From assembly GCA_027886175.1 (NCBI GenBank), contig JAJNNQ010000026.1, positions 23,082,001 through 23,146,000 of the forward strand: a DNA stretch of 64,000 bases. Direction: 5' to 3'. Source of the stretch: Phylloscopus collybita. Its lineage: Eukaryota; Chordata; Aves; Passeriformes; Phylloscopidae. A model generated the notes under the pieces. It worked only from the letters and a program-made list of their open reading frames with translations, ran no database searches and had not been told where the DNA came from. This document shows positions 46,301-60,300 of this stretch, piece after piece. Positions within the stretch are counted from its first letter, which is position 1. Each line of letters opens with the position of its first letter. Both the position numbers and the translations under genes were made by a program.

Positions 46301-48295
46301 TCTGCACTTTGTGTTCCACCTTTACCAAGGCAAAACTCACAATACAACTATAATTGATTTCATAGCTGAAGTGCTCTACAGAATACACACAAAACCCCTG
46401 ATCTCTGGAACTTATTATTTATTGTTTAATGACATACCCAAACAAAGTCTTCAAAATCCAAATTTATGTTTGCAGAATGAATTTGCTTATCCTGTTTCTG
46501 TACTCATGTAGTACTTCCCCCTTTTTAGTCCCAGTAGTAATCAATCAGTATCAGTGAATATTAATTGACTAAAATGAAATGGACACATAATGAAAGGAGT
46601 CTTCCCAAATGTAATACTGTGCATCCAAGTGGAGGATTATGAAAGCAGACATTCAAACCTAGCAATATACAGTCTTTGCAGCCCCCTCCTTAACTAAGAA
46701 TACCAAAAAACTTTATTCAACTTGTGCAATTAAGTTTGCAAAGAGAGTAGTAAAGCTGGACCAAAATACAGTAGTTATGCTTTGGTACAAATTGCCCACC
46801 TCTGGACAGGTATTGCAAATGAATCCCCAGTTTTCCTTGTTCATCAGGTCGTTGTTTAATTTTAGTTTAACTTCTCTAATTTCAAAACAAGTCACTTCTT
46901 TCAGAGAGGAGAGAAGCCCAACTCTGCCTCTGCAAGGTTTGTAATAAGCTTTCCAAATGGAAAAAGCTGTTAGCTCAACTGTGCAAGGAAGGCATGGTGA
47001 GGGGAGTTCCAAGTGGCCATGACTGAGGACCAGGGAAGGAGAAGGAGGGATGGAGAACAATGGCTCACTGTGCTTGAAGGAAGCAAATGATTAGCGAGTG
47101 TATTCTGAGAAATAATGAAGGATCAGCACCAGGATCCAAGTTTAGTGACCAGGTTTGGGGAACGGGTGGGCTCCAAGGTGCACAGAGCCATGAGACACCA
47201 GCATGTCAGGGGACCATCAGGCTATGAGCTGCAGGAGACTGATGACCCAAATGGCAAGATTCCAGACAACAGGTAATAGAACAAAGGGGGTTGAGAAAGG
47301 CCTTGACCTCACATATGACCCAAAATGTCTGTTTTCTAGTCTCCCTGGTATGCCTGCAGCAGGCAATGACAGAAGACTTCAAAGTCAGTCAAGAGAGTCT
47401 GTCCCAAGCTATCTGCACCACTGCACAACCCCATCACTTCTTTAGAGATCCCACGCCCTCACTTCTTCCCTTTCCTGTTTATTCCTTACTCATCCCTCCC
47501 CTGACCTTACCTGACTCCTGCCCTCCAGAGAGTCTCATCAAGTTGAAGCCTTTATAAGCCCTTTACCCAGTCCATGGTGCTCTAGCCCCAGTGGCAGGTG
47601 GATATTTTATTGGGAGACAAGGAGGGAAAACCTCTGGTCATACCTTCAGGGTACGGAAGTGAAGGCTAGAAGAGCAAATGTGTTTCTCCTAAGCCTGTGA
47701 CTATGTGGCTGCAAGTTACAATATCTTATGGTGGGAAGCTCTGTTGAGCAGGAAATACTGGGTAGGCAGAAGAGTTATTTAAACTAAAAGTTGTTACAGA
47801 AATGAAAAAAAATAGCATGACTACAAATTAATTTGGGCTGGAAATTAAAAACTCTAAGTTCCAGAGAGGCACAGTAGAAACACAGGTAACACATCCAGGT
47901 AACTACTTTTGGAATAAAAACCAGTAAATAGGCTTTAAAATACGGCTTCATCATTTTATGAATAGGTTCACTTTACCTAATTGCATGAAAATATAAAAAT
48001 TAGGCATACAACCCTATGAAAAATCTATTCAGACTGCTAAGACTTCGAGGTATCACAGGTCCCATTCCACACTCTTTCAGTGTCAATATTCTCTATCTGT
48101 GACTGTAGTAGGACTTTCTATATGTTGCTGTATTTAAAAAGGAATAACCCGAGCGTAGGGAAGAGAATTAAACAGGAAAAAAAAAAATTGTGACACTCAG
48201 AAAGGTTATTTGATTTGGAGGGATATACAGAATCGTGGCTTGAGAGAAGAAGTTTTGACATTCCTGGCACCTCACAGCAGGCAGGCTGTCTGCTG

Positions 48296-48318
48296 CAGCC
48301 TCAGCCTCAGCCTCAGCC
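48296..48318 (+). repeat. (CAGCCT)n short array
   Basis: Almost four units of CAGCCT in a locally GC-richer stretch. Confidence 0.85.
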
Positions 48319-51270
48319 GGCTGCTCCCTCTGTGAGAAGGGATTGCTTCGCTCGTGGTTGTTTGCTGCCATCTACGGCTGGAGACTGGCTCCCACACTCC
48401 AGCATCATTTTAGGAAGACAAGCATGCATATGGATGAGTTTAATGAGATCAAACAACGACACTGATATACAATGCACCTTTATATCTGTCCATGGAAATT
48501 AATGTGTCACTTCTCTGCCAGCTGTTTGATGCTACATGTGAGCTCCTAAAGGCTGTTAGTACCTTCTGGAGTGGCGAAATAGTTTTCAGATTGGCCTTTG
48601 TGTATGAAGCACAGAATATTAATGTGGGGTATGGAGTTAGGAAACCTCATAGGAAGTTAGGAAGTTAGTTTCTTCTTTGCTGAAAAAAGGAAGCACAGTG
48701 CTAAAGAAGATACAGTTTTTTTTTTTCTACACAAATGATACGTTCATTATAGATGTCAGTTGCTGTGTCATCCCCTTTTTCCTCCCATGTATCCTCAAGG
48801 ACAACCAGCCTTCAGTGCCAGAGTCACTGTGTTGTTTTAGGAATGCTGTCTGGCCATGCCCATGGCTTTGCAAAGACTTCTCAGATGTAGAAACCACTAA
48901 AAGTGGGAGTGGACAAGCCCATCCCCAGCTGTGCTGCAGTGTCTGTGGTCTGTGCATTCATCTCTTGGCAAGCACTGCTGGCAGTGTTCCCCATCAACTC
49001 CTGCCCCAGCAGCAGCTCCTCTGAGGGGAGCAGTCAGTGGTACTGGCAAGGGCATGTGCACAAACCCAGCACTGCCTGGAGAGCTTGCCCATCCCAAGGC
49101 AGAGGTCTGTGTCTTCTCTCTCCTCCCTCTTGGTTCAGTCCCAGCGTCTGACTCTGAATTTTTGGATAACCGTGAGACCTCCTAAAATATCTGCTGAGAA
49201 ATGTGCTCTGTAAGCACATCCCAGCTAGGATCAGCCCTAGCTATGTCTAAAGAATCTCTTGAAATGAATCTCTCTCCCTCAATGGCATGCAGGGAAGGAG
49301 GCAAACACCTGCAGATAGATGTCTGCATATCAAAGTGTGCATGTGAGACAATTGTCCAAACTCCCACAGCCACTGAGAGAGGGCAGGAGTGCGCAGAACC
49401 CACAAGCCAGCAGCTTGTGCTGTGCCAGATGCCCCTGTGTATCTCACTCATCCACACAGAGCTGCCACATGTGACAGTGAGACCTGCAGGAGACCCAAAC
49501 CCTTCTGCAGCAGGAGCTGAGAGCCCAGCAGGATGCCCAAGGGATGTTCAAAAGGCTCTAGATGCCTGTGCAAGGGCAACAGTAGGTGCTTCAATTCAGA
49601 TGTATTGTCCTGAGCTGGATCCCACTGACTGCATTGCCATCTTCTCTGAGCAACCACAAACAGCTGGTGCAGTCTTCACTAAACAGATTTCAGAATTTCC
49701 TCCAGTTACTCATAATATTGCACCAATAATTTCTACTGATATGACTAATGGCTGCAATGATGGTTAGCCAGTTTAGGTTGTGGGAACTGCTACTGAATTT
49801 AAAAGAAGGATATTTTAACTGGTTATTTAAATGGCCTAGTTATTTAAAAATTGTCTACAGATCCATATCTATAGTTTCAGTCATCTGATGTTTAACCATG
49901 CAGCACATCTCCTGACTACATCAGTGAGGTTTCTCATGTAATACTCAAGTGAAGGTGTGGTGCATCTGCATATACTGTGTGTGAACCAGAGAAAGGGCAT
50001 GGAAGGTGCATTTCTGTGTTTTGAGTAGGATCATCTGTGTCACATCGATAGTAAGACTGTAGACTGCACATGAGCCAGCACATTCCTAGCCAGGAGATTC
50101 AAGGTTCAGAATTAGAGAGGCCCTCACTATTTGTAAATAAGGCCCTCACATTTGCATTGTAAATAAACCCTAAATTACTTTTCTGGATTTTAGAAAATGA
50201 TGATACTTAGCAAGAGGAATGGCTTCCAAGTATTCCAGGATCAGAAGGAACCAAATGCAATGAAAGAATCCTAGTTGCCTAAACTGTGTAAGAGATATAT
50301 GTATAATAGAGAGCAATAAATGTAGCTGGGGAGTAGGAATAAAAAAAAGGGATGTGTATTCACAACACACCATATAAGAAAAATATATAGAATATTAAAG
50401 AGAAATAAAAGCCAACAGTGAATATACCAGAAGTGGGTGCAGGGACACTGAAAGAGAGAGTTTAATGTGATGAAGCTGTCAAATGACAAAAAACATTTGT
50501 ACCAAGACCTTTTCTTCTCAAGGTGAGTAAATGTAACATTACAGCAGCACCTATAAAGTCTTTGATGGTTTTTCTAATATCAAAAGCACAGAAAATTAGA
50601 TTGGATAGGGTGCTGTCATGAGTGTCTGAATTTGGTCAGTGATGGTAAAACCATCCCCTAATAATCTAGTAATCACAGACATTTCTTAAGAAGACTTCTA
50701 CTCAATTATCTTCTTATTTTCCAATTTATCCCAGAAGCAGAAGTACAGCTGGACCTCTCTGACATGCTGTCATTCTCTTACTATCTGACAGAAAGGGAAA
50801 AAAAACAGCAGAGGGAAAAGCAAGGTGCAAGAAACTTTAAAAATAAAAATATTTTTATAGAATCACATTGAAGTGATTCTTGGTATGGCTCAACTGGCAC
50901 TGTATTTTTGGATAAGGAGATCAAGAAGATCACTACGTGAATTTGTTAGATCACAGGTCATGTCAGAAAAGAGCAAGGCAAAATTCCTATGTCCTTGTTC
51001 TATCATGATAAAACAGTGCAATTTCATGCAAATAAAATGCAATAGTGAATCACTGATTATCTGTCAGTGGAACAGTCACATAATCTTTGTTCCAGAATGA
51101 GGTTTACAAACTCAGTTGGGAATTGCAGGGTTTTCTGAATGAGAAAGGGGTATACCAGGCAGAATTGATAAACTGGAACCCATTTATTTATGTTTCTTTT
51201 TTTCTCTCCATTTTCAAAGATCTAAAGGATAGCATTAATCATTATTGTTTGACTGTTCTGATGGCTTTAC

Positions 51271-51302
51271 TTTTGATAGTGAGTATATACTCACTATCAA
51301 AA
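51271..51302. repeat. Perfect 32-bp palindrome with no spacer
   Basis: TTTTGATAGTGAGTAT is followed at once by its exact complement ATACTCACTATCAAAA. The match stops after 16 bp on each side. The mixed-base core (GATAGTGAG) argues against simple AT low complexity. Confidence 0.97.
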
Positions 51303-54300
51303 ATAGTTGAAATCCTTTTACAGGATACTTCACAGACATTTTGATCAATTGCATGTTTGTGATTTTGTATGTAGGTGTGCACTCACTTTGGATATACATC
51401 CATACTTCACTGGATTCTGTTCATACCTTAGAGGAACCGTTTGCATTTCATTAACCAGTGCCTCAAAATGCAAATCTAAATGAAAACAGGAAAATCAAAG
51501 GTATTCCTTAAGTATCTTCAGAATCATTAAAGTATTTCCTGTATTTGACTTTTAACATATATTTTTTTTAGACCAGACATATTTTTTTATTATAGAACGC
51601 CCTCTAGCTTTTCTTCCGACAGAAGAAGGTAAATAACTCATCAGCCATCAATGAGCAGAGTATGCTGCTGTCATGGTGCATCCCCCCAGCCCCTCAACAG
51701 AGACAGAAAGAAATAGAAAATGTGCAGATTTGTAACATTTGAACCTGTCTTAATAACAGAAACCAGTACATAGCCAGCAGCCTCACTTCTGGCAAGGCAC
51801 CTAAATGCAGCTATACAAATAAGCCAGTTTCTGAAGCAATAGTCAACCCCACTGAAGCAGAAGAATCTATCTTTTCTCTTGGCTCTTTGACAGAGATGCA
51901 GTCATCTCCAGAGTCCAGAATTATCCACTGCTGTTAATCCTGCTTCTCTTCACTGAGAACACAGTTGACCTTCAATTTGACCCATCTTTGACAACATCCC
52001 TTGCCTTCAATTACCAAAATTGCAGCTATTCTTTTTGCAAAATCTGGATCACTAGGATCTCCCCCTCTCATCTGCTGCTTTTCAAAGTTGCCGATGCAGC
52101 TCTGATTCCCACTGTAGGAAGGGTTATGTCCCAGAAGAGTTCTATAATTAGAACTGACCACACAGATGTGCTTCTAGAGACTATGCAGCTGAAATACAGA
52201 AAACACTCAGTTAAAAAAAAAAAAAATTGGTTTCAATTTGCATCATTGCTGCTTTCTGTTGGCAGCTTTCTTCATGGTACTGCACATCACTCTGACTCCT
52301 TTCATTTAAGCTGAGGTAATTAATACCTTTTCTATTATTAAAGCCTTGGGAACAGAAGATGAAATCCTGCCTTCATTAAAGTCAGTGGCAGAACTCCTGT
52401 GAACTTCAGTTCCTTGAGTATCATTAGATTGTCCTGTATATCATTGATACTGATGTTTTCGTCTTGGACTAATGCCTATCCTCCAGATGGCATCCAAGCT
52501 GTGACTCCTAAAGGACAGAAAATCCACCCCTATCCTTGGTGGTGACATATTCCCATGATTAGTTACCAGCCTACTAAAAAACTCCTGAATTTTATCCTAT
52601 TAAGCTTACCCAGTTTAAAATTCTAGGCACTGACTTTTTTATAGCTTTCCTTTTCAAATTGAAGACTTATCCTACCTATCACATTTTCCCCAGAAAGACA
52701 CCAATTTAGAGTAATTTAATCTCTTTACAAAATTCTAACGTCTACCCAAACTAACAACTGTGATTTCTGACCCTTTGCCAGAAATTTTGTTTCTGTGCTT
52801 TTTTTTTGCCTGCATTCTCCCCTACATTCTAAAATGATCAAAGGACTCTGTGGTATTTCAATATCCATCTCACCAGCTCCACCTACAGCACTATCTTCCC
52901 ACAGTTCTGCTGCTTGCAACCCCATTCAAGCACATCCAGTGTGGTGCTGGGTTCTCCTAGAGAGCTGCTTGTCTGCTTGTCCCAAACACATGGTCCTCAT
53001 AAAGACACAGCTTGAGTACTTTGTTCTCAAGATGGAGTACTTTTGTTCCTTGTATAAGATTGTTTTGGGCTATATCAAAATATATTTTGGTGCAGGTAAC
53101 CAAGTAGTTCAGATCAATGTGTAGGGCAGCCCAGTCCTACAGTATGTATTTACTTGTTTTTCTGTGTAGTAGAGCTCTGAAGCCAGGCAATGTTGCTGAA
53201 CATTTTATTTTTGCTATCAGGGCCTTGGTACCTAATCATCATGCTCAGGCCAAGGCAAAATAGTGATATTACTAAAGGTGTTTTGTACAAACAATTTTTA
53301 GGGGCTTATCTCCAAATACAACTATGCCATTATTAGTATTTCATAACAACAATTTGTGTTAGACACTTTTGTTTCAGCATGCTTAATATTTCACATAATA
53401 ATTGAATGAAATAATATTTCACACTTTCACAGCACCTGAGAATCTGACCCTCTACCAAGAGTAATGAGTCGAGCTCTATAAAACTACCCTGAAGCAGCCC
53501 TTGTGCTAGTCCAAGCCCCAAGATGATGAAAGGGAATGACAGCAAGGATAAGGAGTGCCCAAGGTCACTAAGAAAGTCTATGGCAGAACTTATTCTGGAA
53601 ATAAATTTTTCATAATTTCTTGCCTTAGGCTTTCATCATACAATCATTCTTCTCCAGAACATAGCAGTGATAAGGAAAAAAAAAGATAAAAGGCACATTT
53701 ATTAAGAAATTATTTCAATATTTTGCATGAAGATATTTCCATTGATGTATTAGAGAAGGCAGAGTTTGCAAAGTGAGGCTCTTAATAGTTGGGAAATGAA
53801 TGTGCAACCTGCTCTGTTTGCACTACAGTGTTTTTCTGGAGATGATTCTTTCTCTGCATTGAATAAGCTGGGAAAAATTATCTGCAATCAAATAATTAAA
53901 GAGGGTTTCAGGGTCATGTATCTGTTCTCATTGTTGTCAGCATGACTCCTGCTTCACAAGCTCCAGAAGTTATAAAATGTACAGAAAGTGAGGCAGGGGA
54001 TTGCAGGCAATTGAATGCTGCCCTGGAGAGATTGATGCTATCCCTGCCTCTGTCATTTTTCATTTTCATGTGGCCCAATTGGAGACATCTGGGTTTAAAT
54101 TAGAAAAAGGCTGAACATTCACAGCTGCACTTAAAATTGCTAGCTGCAATTTGATCAGAAGAAAAAAATATCAGGCTCTGAATTTCTAAAATTGGGAATT
54201 CTCAAATTTAGATAATACTTGATAATTCTGGGTTTCACATCTGTTCTTCAGGTCTCTGTCTCAGATCCCTGGACATAAAATTATTGTAAAAGTAACTTCA

Positions 54301-57300
54301 AAGCACAGCTGTAAGAATAGATTAAATAATGTTGGTAAACAGTGATACTATTGCAAAGAGATCATCACAGTAAATCTCACAAGGAGATAAATAATTCCAT
54401 AGAGGATTTGAATAATTGTGTTTAAAAATGTGTAAGTAATGCTTGAGCTTACTGAAAGTGGAATATTTGATTACTTGCCCCTCAGTGAGGTCTGTCCATC
54501 CTTCAGACAAACAAGGAGCACTGTGGGAAACAGATGTGATTGTGCCATTAGGTATGATATTACCAACAATTGAGCTGAATTCCAGTTGTTCTTTGAAATT
54601 TGGCACTCCCTAACTTTTAAGAGCCTGAATACCTCTTTAAAAACATCCTTTTATTACATGCCTCTGCAAGCTAAACTCTATGTATACTGATTTTATAGTA
54701 TAATTTGGTTGTAATTACTATATACCCAATGGTAAATTGCAGCTTCTGTGAACTTGCAATTTATGTGACAAGTATAGGGAATTTTGTCTAGAGAAGACAA
54801 GGTGTGTGTGAGCAGACAGAAATACCATGTAAAGATAATAATCAATAACTCCCCTTCATTTCTGTGTATTTTTGCTGCCTTTCTCTGCTCAGGCTTATTT
54901 ACTATGAAAATCACATGTTCCTGCTGTTCCTGAGAGGCAGGTACACTTTCCATATGGAAAAAACCTTTGGTCTCATGGTGACAGCACAGGCTGCTGTTAG
55001 ACACGACATACAAATCACTGTCTTCAATTCCACAAGTACTGCCCTGTAACACTGCATTGCAGAGCAGGGTGTAAGGTCCTGGACATCCCACCAACATGGG
55101 GTTTGGTAGACCCCCATCTGGGGAGTGCCATACAGGCAAAACCTGAGCCTGCTAATTTAAAAGGGATTTTTGCAAAATGATGCATGGATGTTGTATCTCA
55201 AAGTGCACATGGCAGAGGGATGCTGCCAACTGCTCACAACCCCTGCACTGCTGTTCCTTCACGACAGGAAAAGCCCTTGTGAGGCTTTGCCACCACCAGC
55301 CTGATTTTGCCTCTCCTACAGTCCCTTCCCATCACCAGAGGAAATTTCTTGGCAGCTTAATGTTGAAGAAAGCCCATCCCACTCTCAGAAGGAACCAATA
55401 TAACAAGGTTGGAACTTCTTTCCCTGATAGTCATCAACTTACCTATTGCACTGCCCTCCAACTGCTGCTGGAAAATCAGGCTGTGCAGACCTCTGGCCAC
55501 AACAGACCATGAGGTAATATATCAAAGGGATGATGTGCCTTGAGGAAACACTGTCTTTTGGGTTAATCTTCAAATAACCCAAGCTCCAGTTGATTCCTCT
55601 GATGCTGTCTCTCTTCAACTGCTTTCAGGTATTGGCAGCCCCAGCTTCAGTTTGGGGTCAGACCTTGCAGACCAGCTTCCACATTGCTAGGGAATAGTGC
55701 TGGTACTTTTAACAGTTTACACCCATCCAAATATAATGAGAACTTTTTATTTTAAAAAACAAGGTTTTTATCATATGCAAAATTACACACTCTTAAAAAC
55801 TAGAACCCTGTTATCTATTCCAGCACCAAACCAGACAGCTTAATTCTAGTGCCAGCTTGTAATGAAAGAATCTGGATTATATTACTTCTGGCATAACTTC
55901 ATACCACAGATTCGAATAGTTCACGAGTATGTGTTTTAATTTGGAGAGGAAGGACCTTTTCTCTAGCTTCAGAGAACTTCTAAGGCAGTCAGCCAATATA
56001 GAAGGTGTATTTGGAAAACTTCCCTTTGTTCAATTAAGATGGCTGGGAGCAATCCAGCTTTAATGCAACGCTTTCTTAACCCAGCTCTCATCAAATTTAT
56101 TATTCATTTTTTTAGCCTAGCTTTCAAGTAAAATGGATGAGGATATTAAACGATGAAAAACCATTCAGATGAAGGGCTGACTTCATCCCTCCAAAAGCAG
56201 CAGAGCCAAGGTTAAAACTGTCACTACTAGGAAACCTCTACAATATTAAAGAGACACAATGAGAGCAAACTAAAAATGGTATTTCAGGATTAACTCAATT
56301 TTTTTGTGTGTGTTTGCAGATTTATTACAGAACCAACTCCTACTTATGTTAGGTGACTAATCTCATTGCAATGTAGTAACTTGCATAAGTAGGAAAATAA
56401 GACTTAGCCTTTACTGATTGTTAGCTTGCTGAATTAAATTACAGCTTATTTTAAAACTCTTTAAATATATCATACCCTTAACTATTGCACTGATTTATAT
56501 TTTTGATATTTGGTCCTACCAATGACAGTATGAGTTGGATTTTACAGAAAAAAATAGCAACATGTGAATCATGTTAAACAAGTATTGCCTGGCATGCTCT
56601 GAGCACTGCCATCTCAAGTGAGCAAGAGAGCAAAAATATAAAATCAATGTCATATTTAACTGTGTTTCTTGGCCTTACAGATTTTTAATTAAAAAAAAAA
56701 AAATTAGCCTCTCCCTTTTGTGCACAGATTGGGCTGAATTAAAGGTTTAGAGTGATGAATTGTTCCACAAATGGTTTTGATAGTAGAATTAGTATTATGT
56801 CTAGTTGTGGCTTCAAAATCTGTGGCAAGAATGTTGGCTAGCTGGTGATCAAATACCAGTTAGTTTTATTATAGAAACATGGACTGAAATATGTACCTCA
56901 TGAGTCAACCCTTAGAACTAAAACAAAAATAAGTTTTTCAGAAGGTAGAATATTTAAAGTTTATGCCCTGACAGTGGAAACATCGCGTTTTCTTAAATTA
57001 AAAACTAAATTGAAGAAATATATGTCTATTTTCTACCAATCAAATGCATCTTGAAGCCACAGAAGGTACTGAACCATAGAGAGAAACATTAAACACAATG
57101 ACAATTGCTTTCAGTTCTGAAAGATGTTGTATTGGCTCTTGATCACGAGAGGGTTGGAACAATCTATGTTGTGATGATCTATGTCTGGCACTTCAAGACA
57201 AGTTCAAGAGCTGGGGATGGGAAATCTAAACATATTCAGGATGCTCTCTTAGATTCAAATTCTAAAACTTTTATTCACATCAAAGAATAGTTTATTACAT

Positions 57301-60300
57301 TTTTAACCCTATAGTCAGTGCTCACGTTCCATAAGGAGGGACTTGTCAATAGATACAACCAGTGACCTGCATCTTTCCTACCAGTTGCTTCACTGGTGCC
57401 TACATATAAGAAAATTAATTCTATTTTACATCAAGGGAGGATTTTTCTTCCCATTCATCTAAGCTAAGAAAATGCACTGAGGGCTACTGTGTGAGCACAT
57501 CTTCATATACTTCCCATGTTTTGTGGTGCCTTCTCAGTTTGTGCAACCGTGACCTCTAAAATTTCCACCACGTTACCTGTGCTTGTCTGTACATTGATGC
57601 ACATGCACACACAGAGTCTCTCACTGTCTCTCTTCTGCCAGCCTTGCCAGCTGACAGGGACAGAGCCGCCACTGGGTCTAAGTGTCACCAAACTGGGTAC
57701 AACACTACAGAGTGTCTTCCCTAAACTTTGCAGACAGTTTCTTCTCCTGAGGTAAAACAAGCCTGATTTACATTGGATGAAGATCTTAATGCATTTCTAG
57801 CAAAACTGGTCATGGTAAAGTCTACTTGCTGAGGGAATGGGATGGTGATATTAAGGTAAAACTCTTTTACCCATCCTACAGAGTTGTACTTCCAGAGGGG
57901 CGTTACCTGTGTGACACAGAGCTGTGTGAGTGGGAAGTCCCTGAAACAGGTATGCAGACAGTACATCATAACTTTCTCTGTTCCAGTATTACTGGCTCAT
58001 GTAAGTAACATGATAAAAGCACATGGCACAAATAGGTCAAAACCCTCCTGACGGTCTCTTCCATGGAAGCAGCTACTACTGCAGCCCGCTGGAGGAGCAG
58101 ATGTCCTGTTCCTTCTCCATCTGTGTCTGCAAAACAGAAGGAATTTCCTTTCCCTTGTCTTTCCCCACCTCTCCCACTCAGTTTCAAGGAAAAATATTAA
58201 AGCCTATTTACTCAGGCTTTGTGGAGAGCTCTAAATTCACCCACTCTAAAATCTTTCTTCCCTCATAAAAAAGGGCTGCAAAGGAGGATGTCACAAAGTA
58301 TTTTCAGCGGCTCAGCAGGTCTCAGATTTTTTGACATTTGATACAGCCTGAAGCCTTTATTATTGCTGAAGACCAGGTGTTCATCCTGCACTTGAGAAGC
58401 CTTTGAAACTGTCAGTTATAAGGTATCACTGACACTCTTGAGATCCCTGGTAGATGGATACAAAAACACTGTACAAGGACACCGGACAGATTCCCATATG
58501 TAATGTGTTTTTGCAGAGCTAATACTTTTCAAGTGTACTATCCCATTGTCTCTGCTTTGCAGGATTCATTCAGAGAAAACAACAGTACTAATGGGGAAGT
58601 AAAGGCCACAGAATTTAAATTAAATTAGTGAGGCTAGGACTAACATTCATCTTAGGTCATTTTAGGTGCCCACACCAAGGATATCTGTGTATGAACTCAT
58701 TACCTGTCTTTCCTTTATTGTCAAGGGAGAAATACCTGAAGGATTCATCTGATCTTTATGAAGATATCTATTTTATGGTAAGATGGAGTGTAGCTCTGAA
58801 TTGCCACTTCTTGGCTGGAAAGCTTTCAAATAGTGTCCAAATTTCAACAAATGAATCGCATTCCTAGAGGTAAATCTCCACCACTTCACACTTTTGGCAT
58901 TGCTAGCACAATGTACTCTCTTGTAACAGTGACCACTGTGCAAATGACAGCTAAAACCACATTTAGCTTTGAAGAAGATTATAGAATACAGGCAATACAA
59001 CCAAAGACAAGGACTTCATCCTTCTGAGTAAGAACTGGACAACAATGCTTCTGCAATGATCTCGTGTTTCACCAGTTGCAGTGGGACATTTTTTACCCTT
59101 TTTTTGCCCCAGTGATTATTTTTCTAATAAACTGACACATTTTTTAGTATTTCAAGACAATACTTACATGCTAGGTACTGTAAAAAGCATTGTGGTATTA
59201 CCTATTTAGGAAACCTCCTCTTAAAACACTATCCCCAAAGCATCTTCAACTGATTTCAAGCTGAGTATATGTCAACACATCATTTTTAGATCATCAAATG
59301 CTAAGTGACTGGTTTTTCACTCGTTCCTTGAGTGGGTGCTTAAAGCAAATTCACTGCAGTTTTCATTATTGTTTTAAGTGGGTGCTTGAAGCAGGTTGAC
59401 TGCAGTTTTTGTTATTGTTTTAAGAAAATCCTATTTTTTCTTTGCTATGAACCGTATGTTACTCAGTCTTGTCCTTTTCGGAAAACAGAAATATCATGAC
59501 CCTGCTGAAATATAGCTAAAATATAGCTATATATTTTATGCTGAAATTAGCTGAAATACATCTAAATCCACTCAGAAATATTATCTGATTCTTTATTTGC
59601 TATGTATGTTACATGGAGAAAAAAGGTTTAATTATCCTTGCTTAAAAACCCAAACAAACCACAATCTGAAGATGCATATGCACTTGAACAGATATCTTGG
59701 CTATATAATTTTCCTGTAAAAGACTAAAACAATTTATTGTTGCCTTGAATTGGGCATGAGCCAGAAGCAACTTTACAGACTCACAGTGCAGAGACACCAT
59801 GAAGAATCCACTCATCCAACTGTTTAAAATCAGCAAATCCAGTGCAAACTTCAAGATGGCTCAGTGAGTTTCAGAGGGAATTCTTGTTTGCTTACAGCTT
59901 TGCGTATCAGGATTGACAGTAAAGGTTATAATTAAACCTGACTTCCAGACCTGTGAATAGAGTCATTTCTGAAAATTTCCATAAAACCCTAAGCAATGCA
60001 AATGACAAAACAGTAATAACCCTCCCCCCTCCAACATTACTGTATCTGGTTTATTGGGATTCCTGCACTTATGCTTGATTTTCCTGGAGAGTTCTGCCTT
60101 TCTTAACCCCACTCTGTCTTAGAAGGATCCTGTCATTCTTACAGAGCCTGTGTGCAAGTCTTACACTTACTGTAATGAAGCCTGTAAGACACAGGTTCCT
60201 CTTTTACATCTGCATCAAACACATAAAAGGAAAACCTGTCAAAAGTTAACAATTTATATTCTGTACTTTTATGTACTCTTCTCTTATATTCTATGCTCAC

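Larger units (their letters stand above)
45471..51270. other. Intergenic, no gene supported
   Basis: The part at about 48,780-49,700 is GC-richer and holds overlapping open frames on both strands, the longest 188 codons at 49201-49767 (plus). I recognise no family in them. The rest is AT-rich unique sequence. Confidence 0.55.

Noticed and set aside
51087..51344. An 85-codon plus-strand open frame
   Set aside because: It runs through the perfect palindrome and AT-rich DNA, with no family match and no splice or promoter context.
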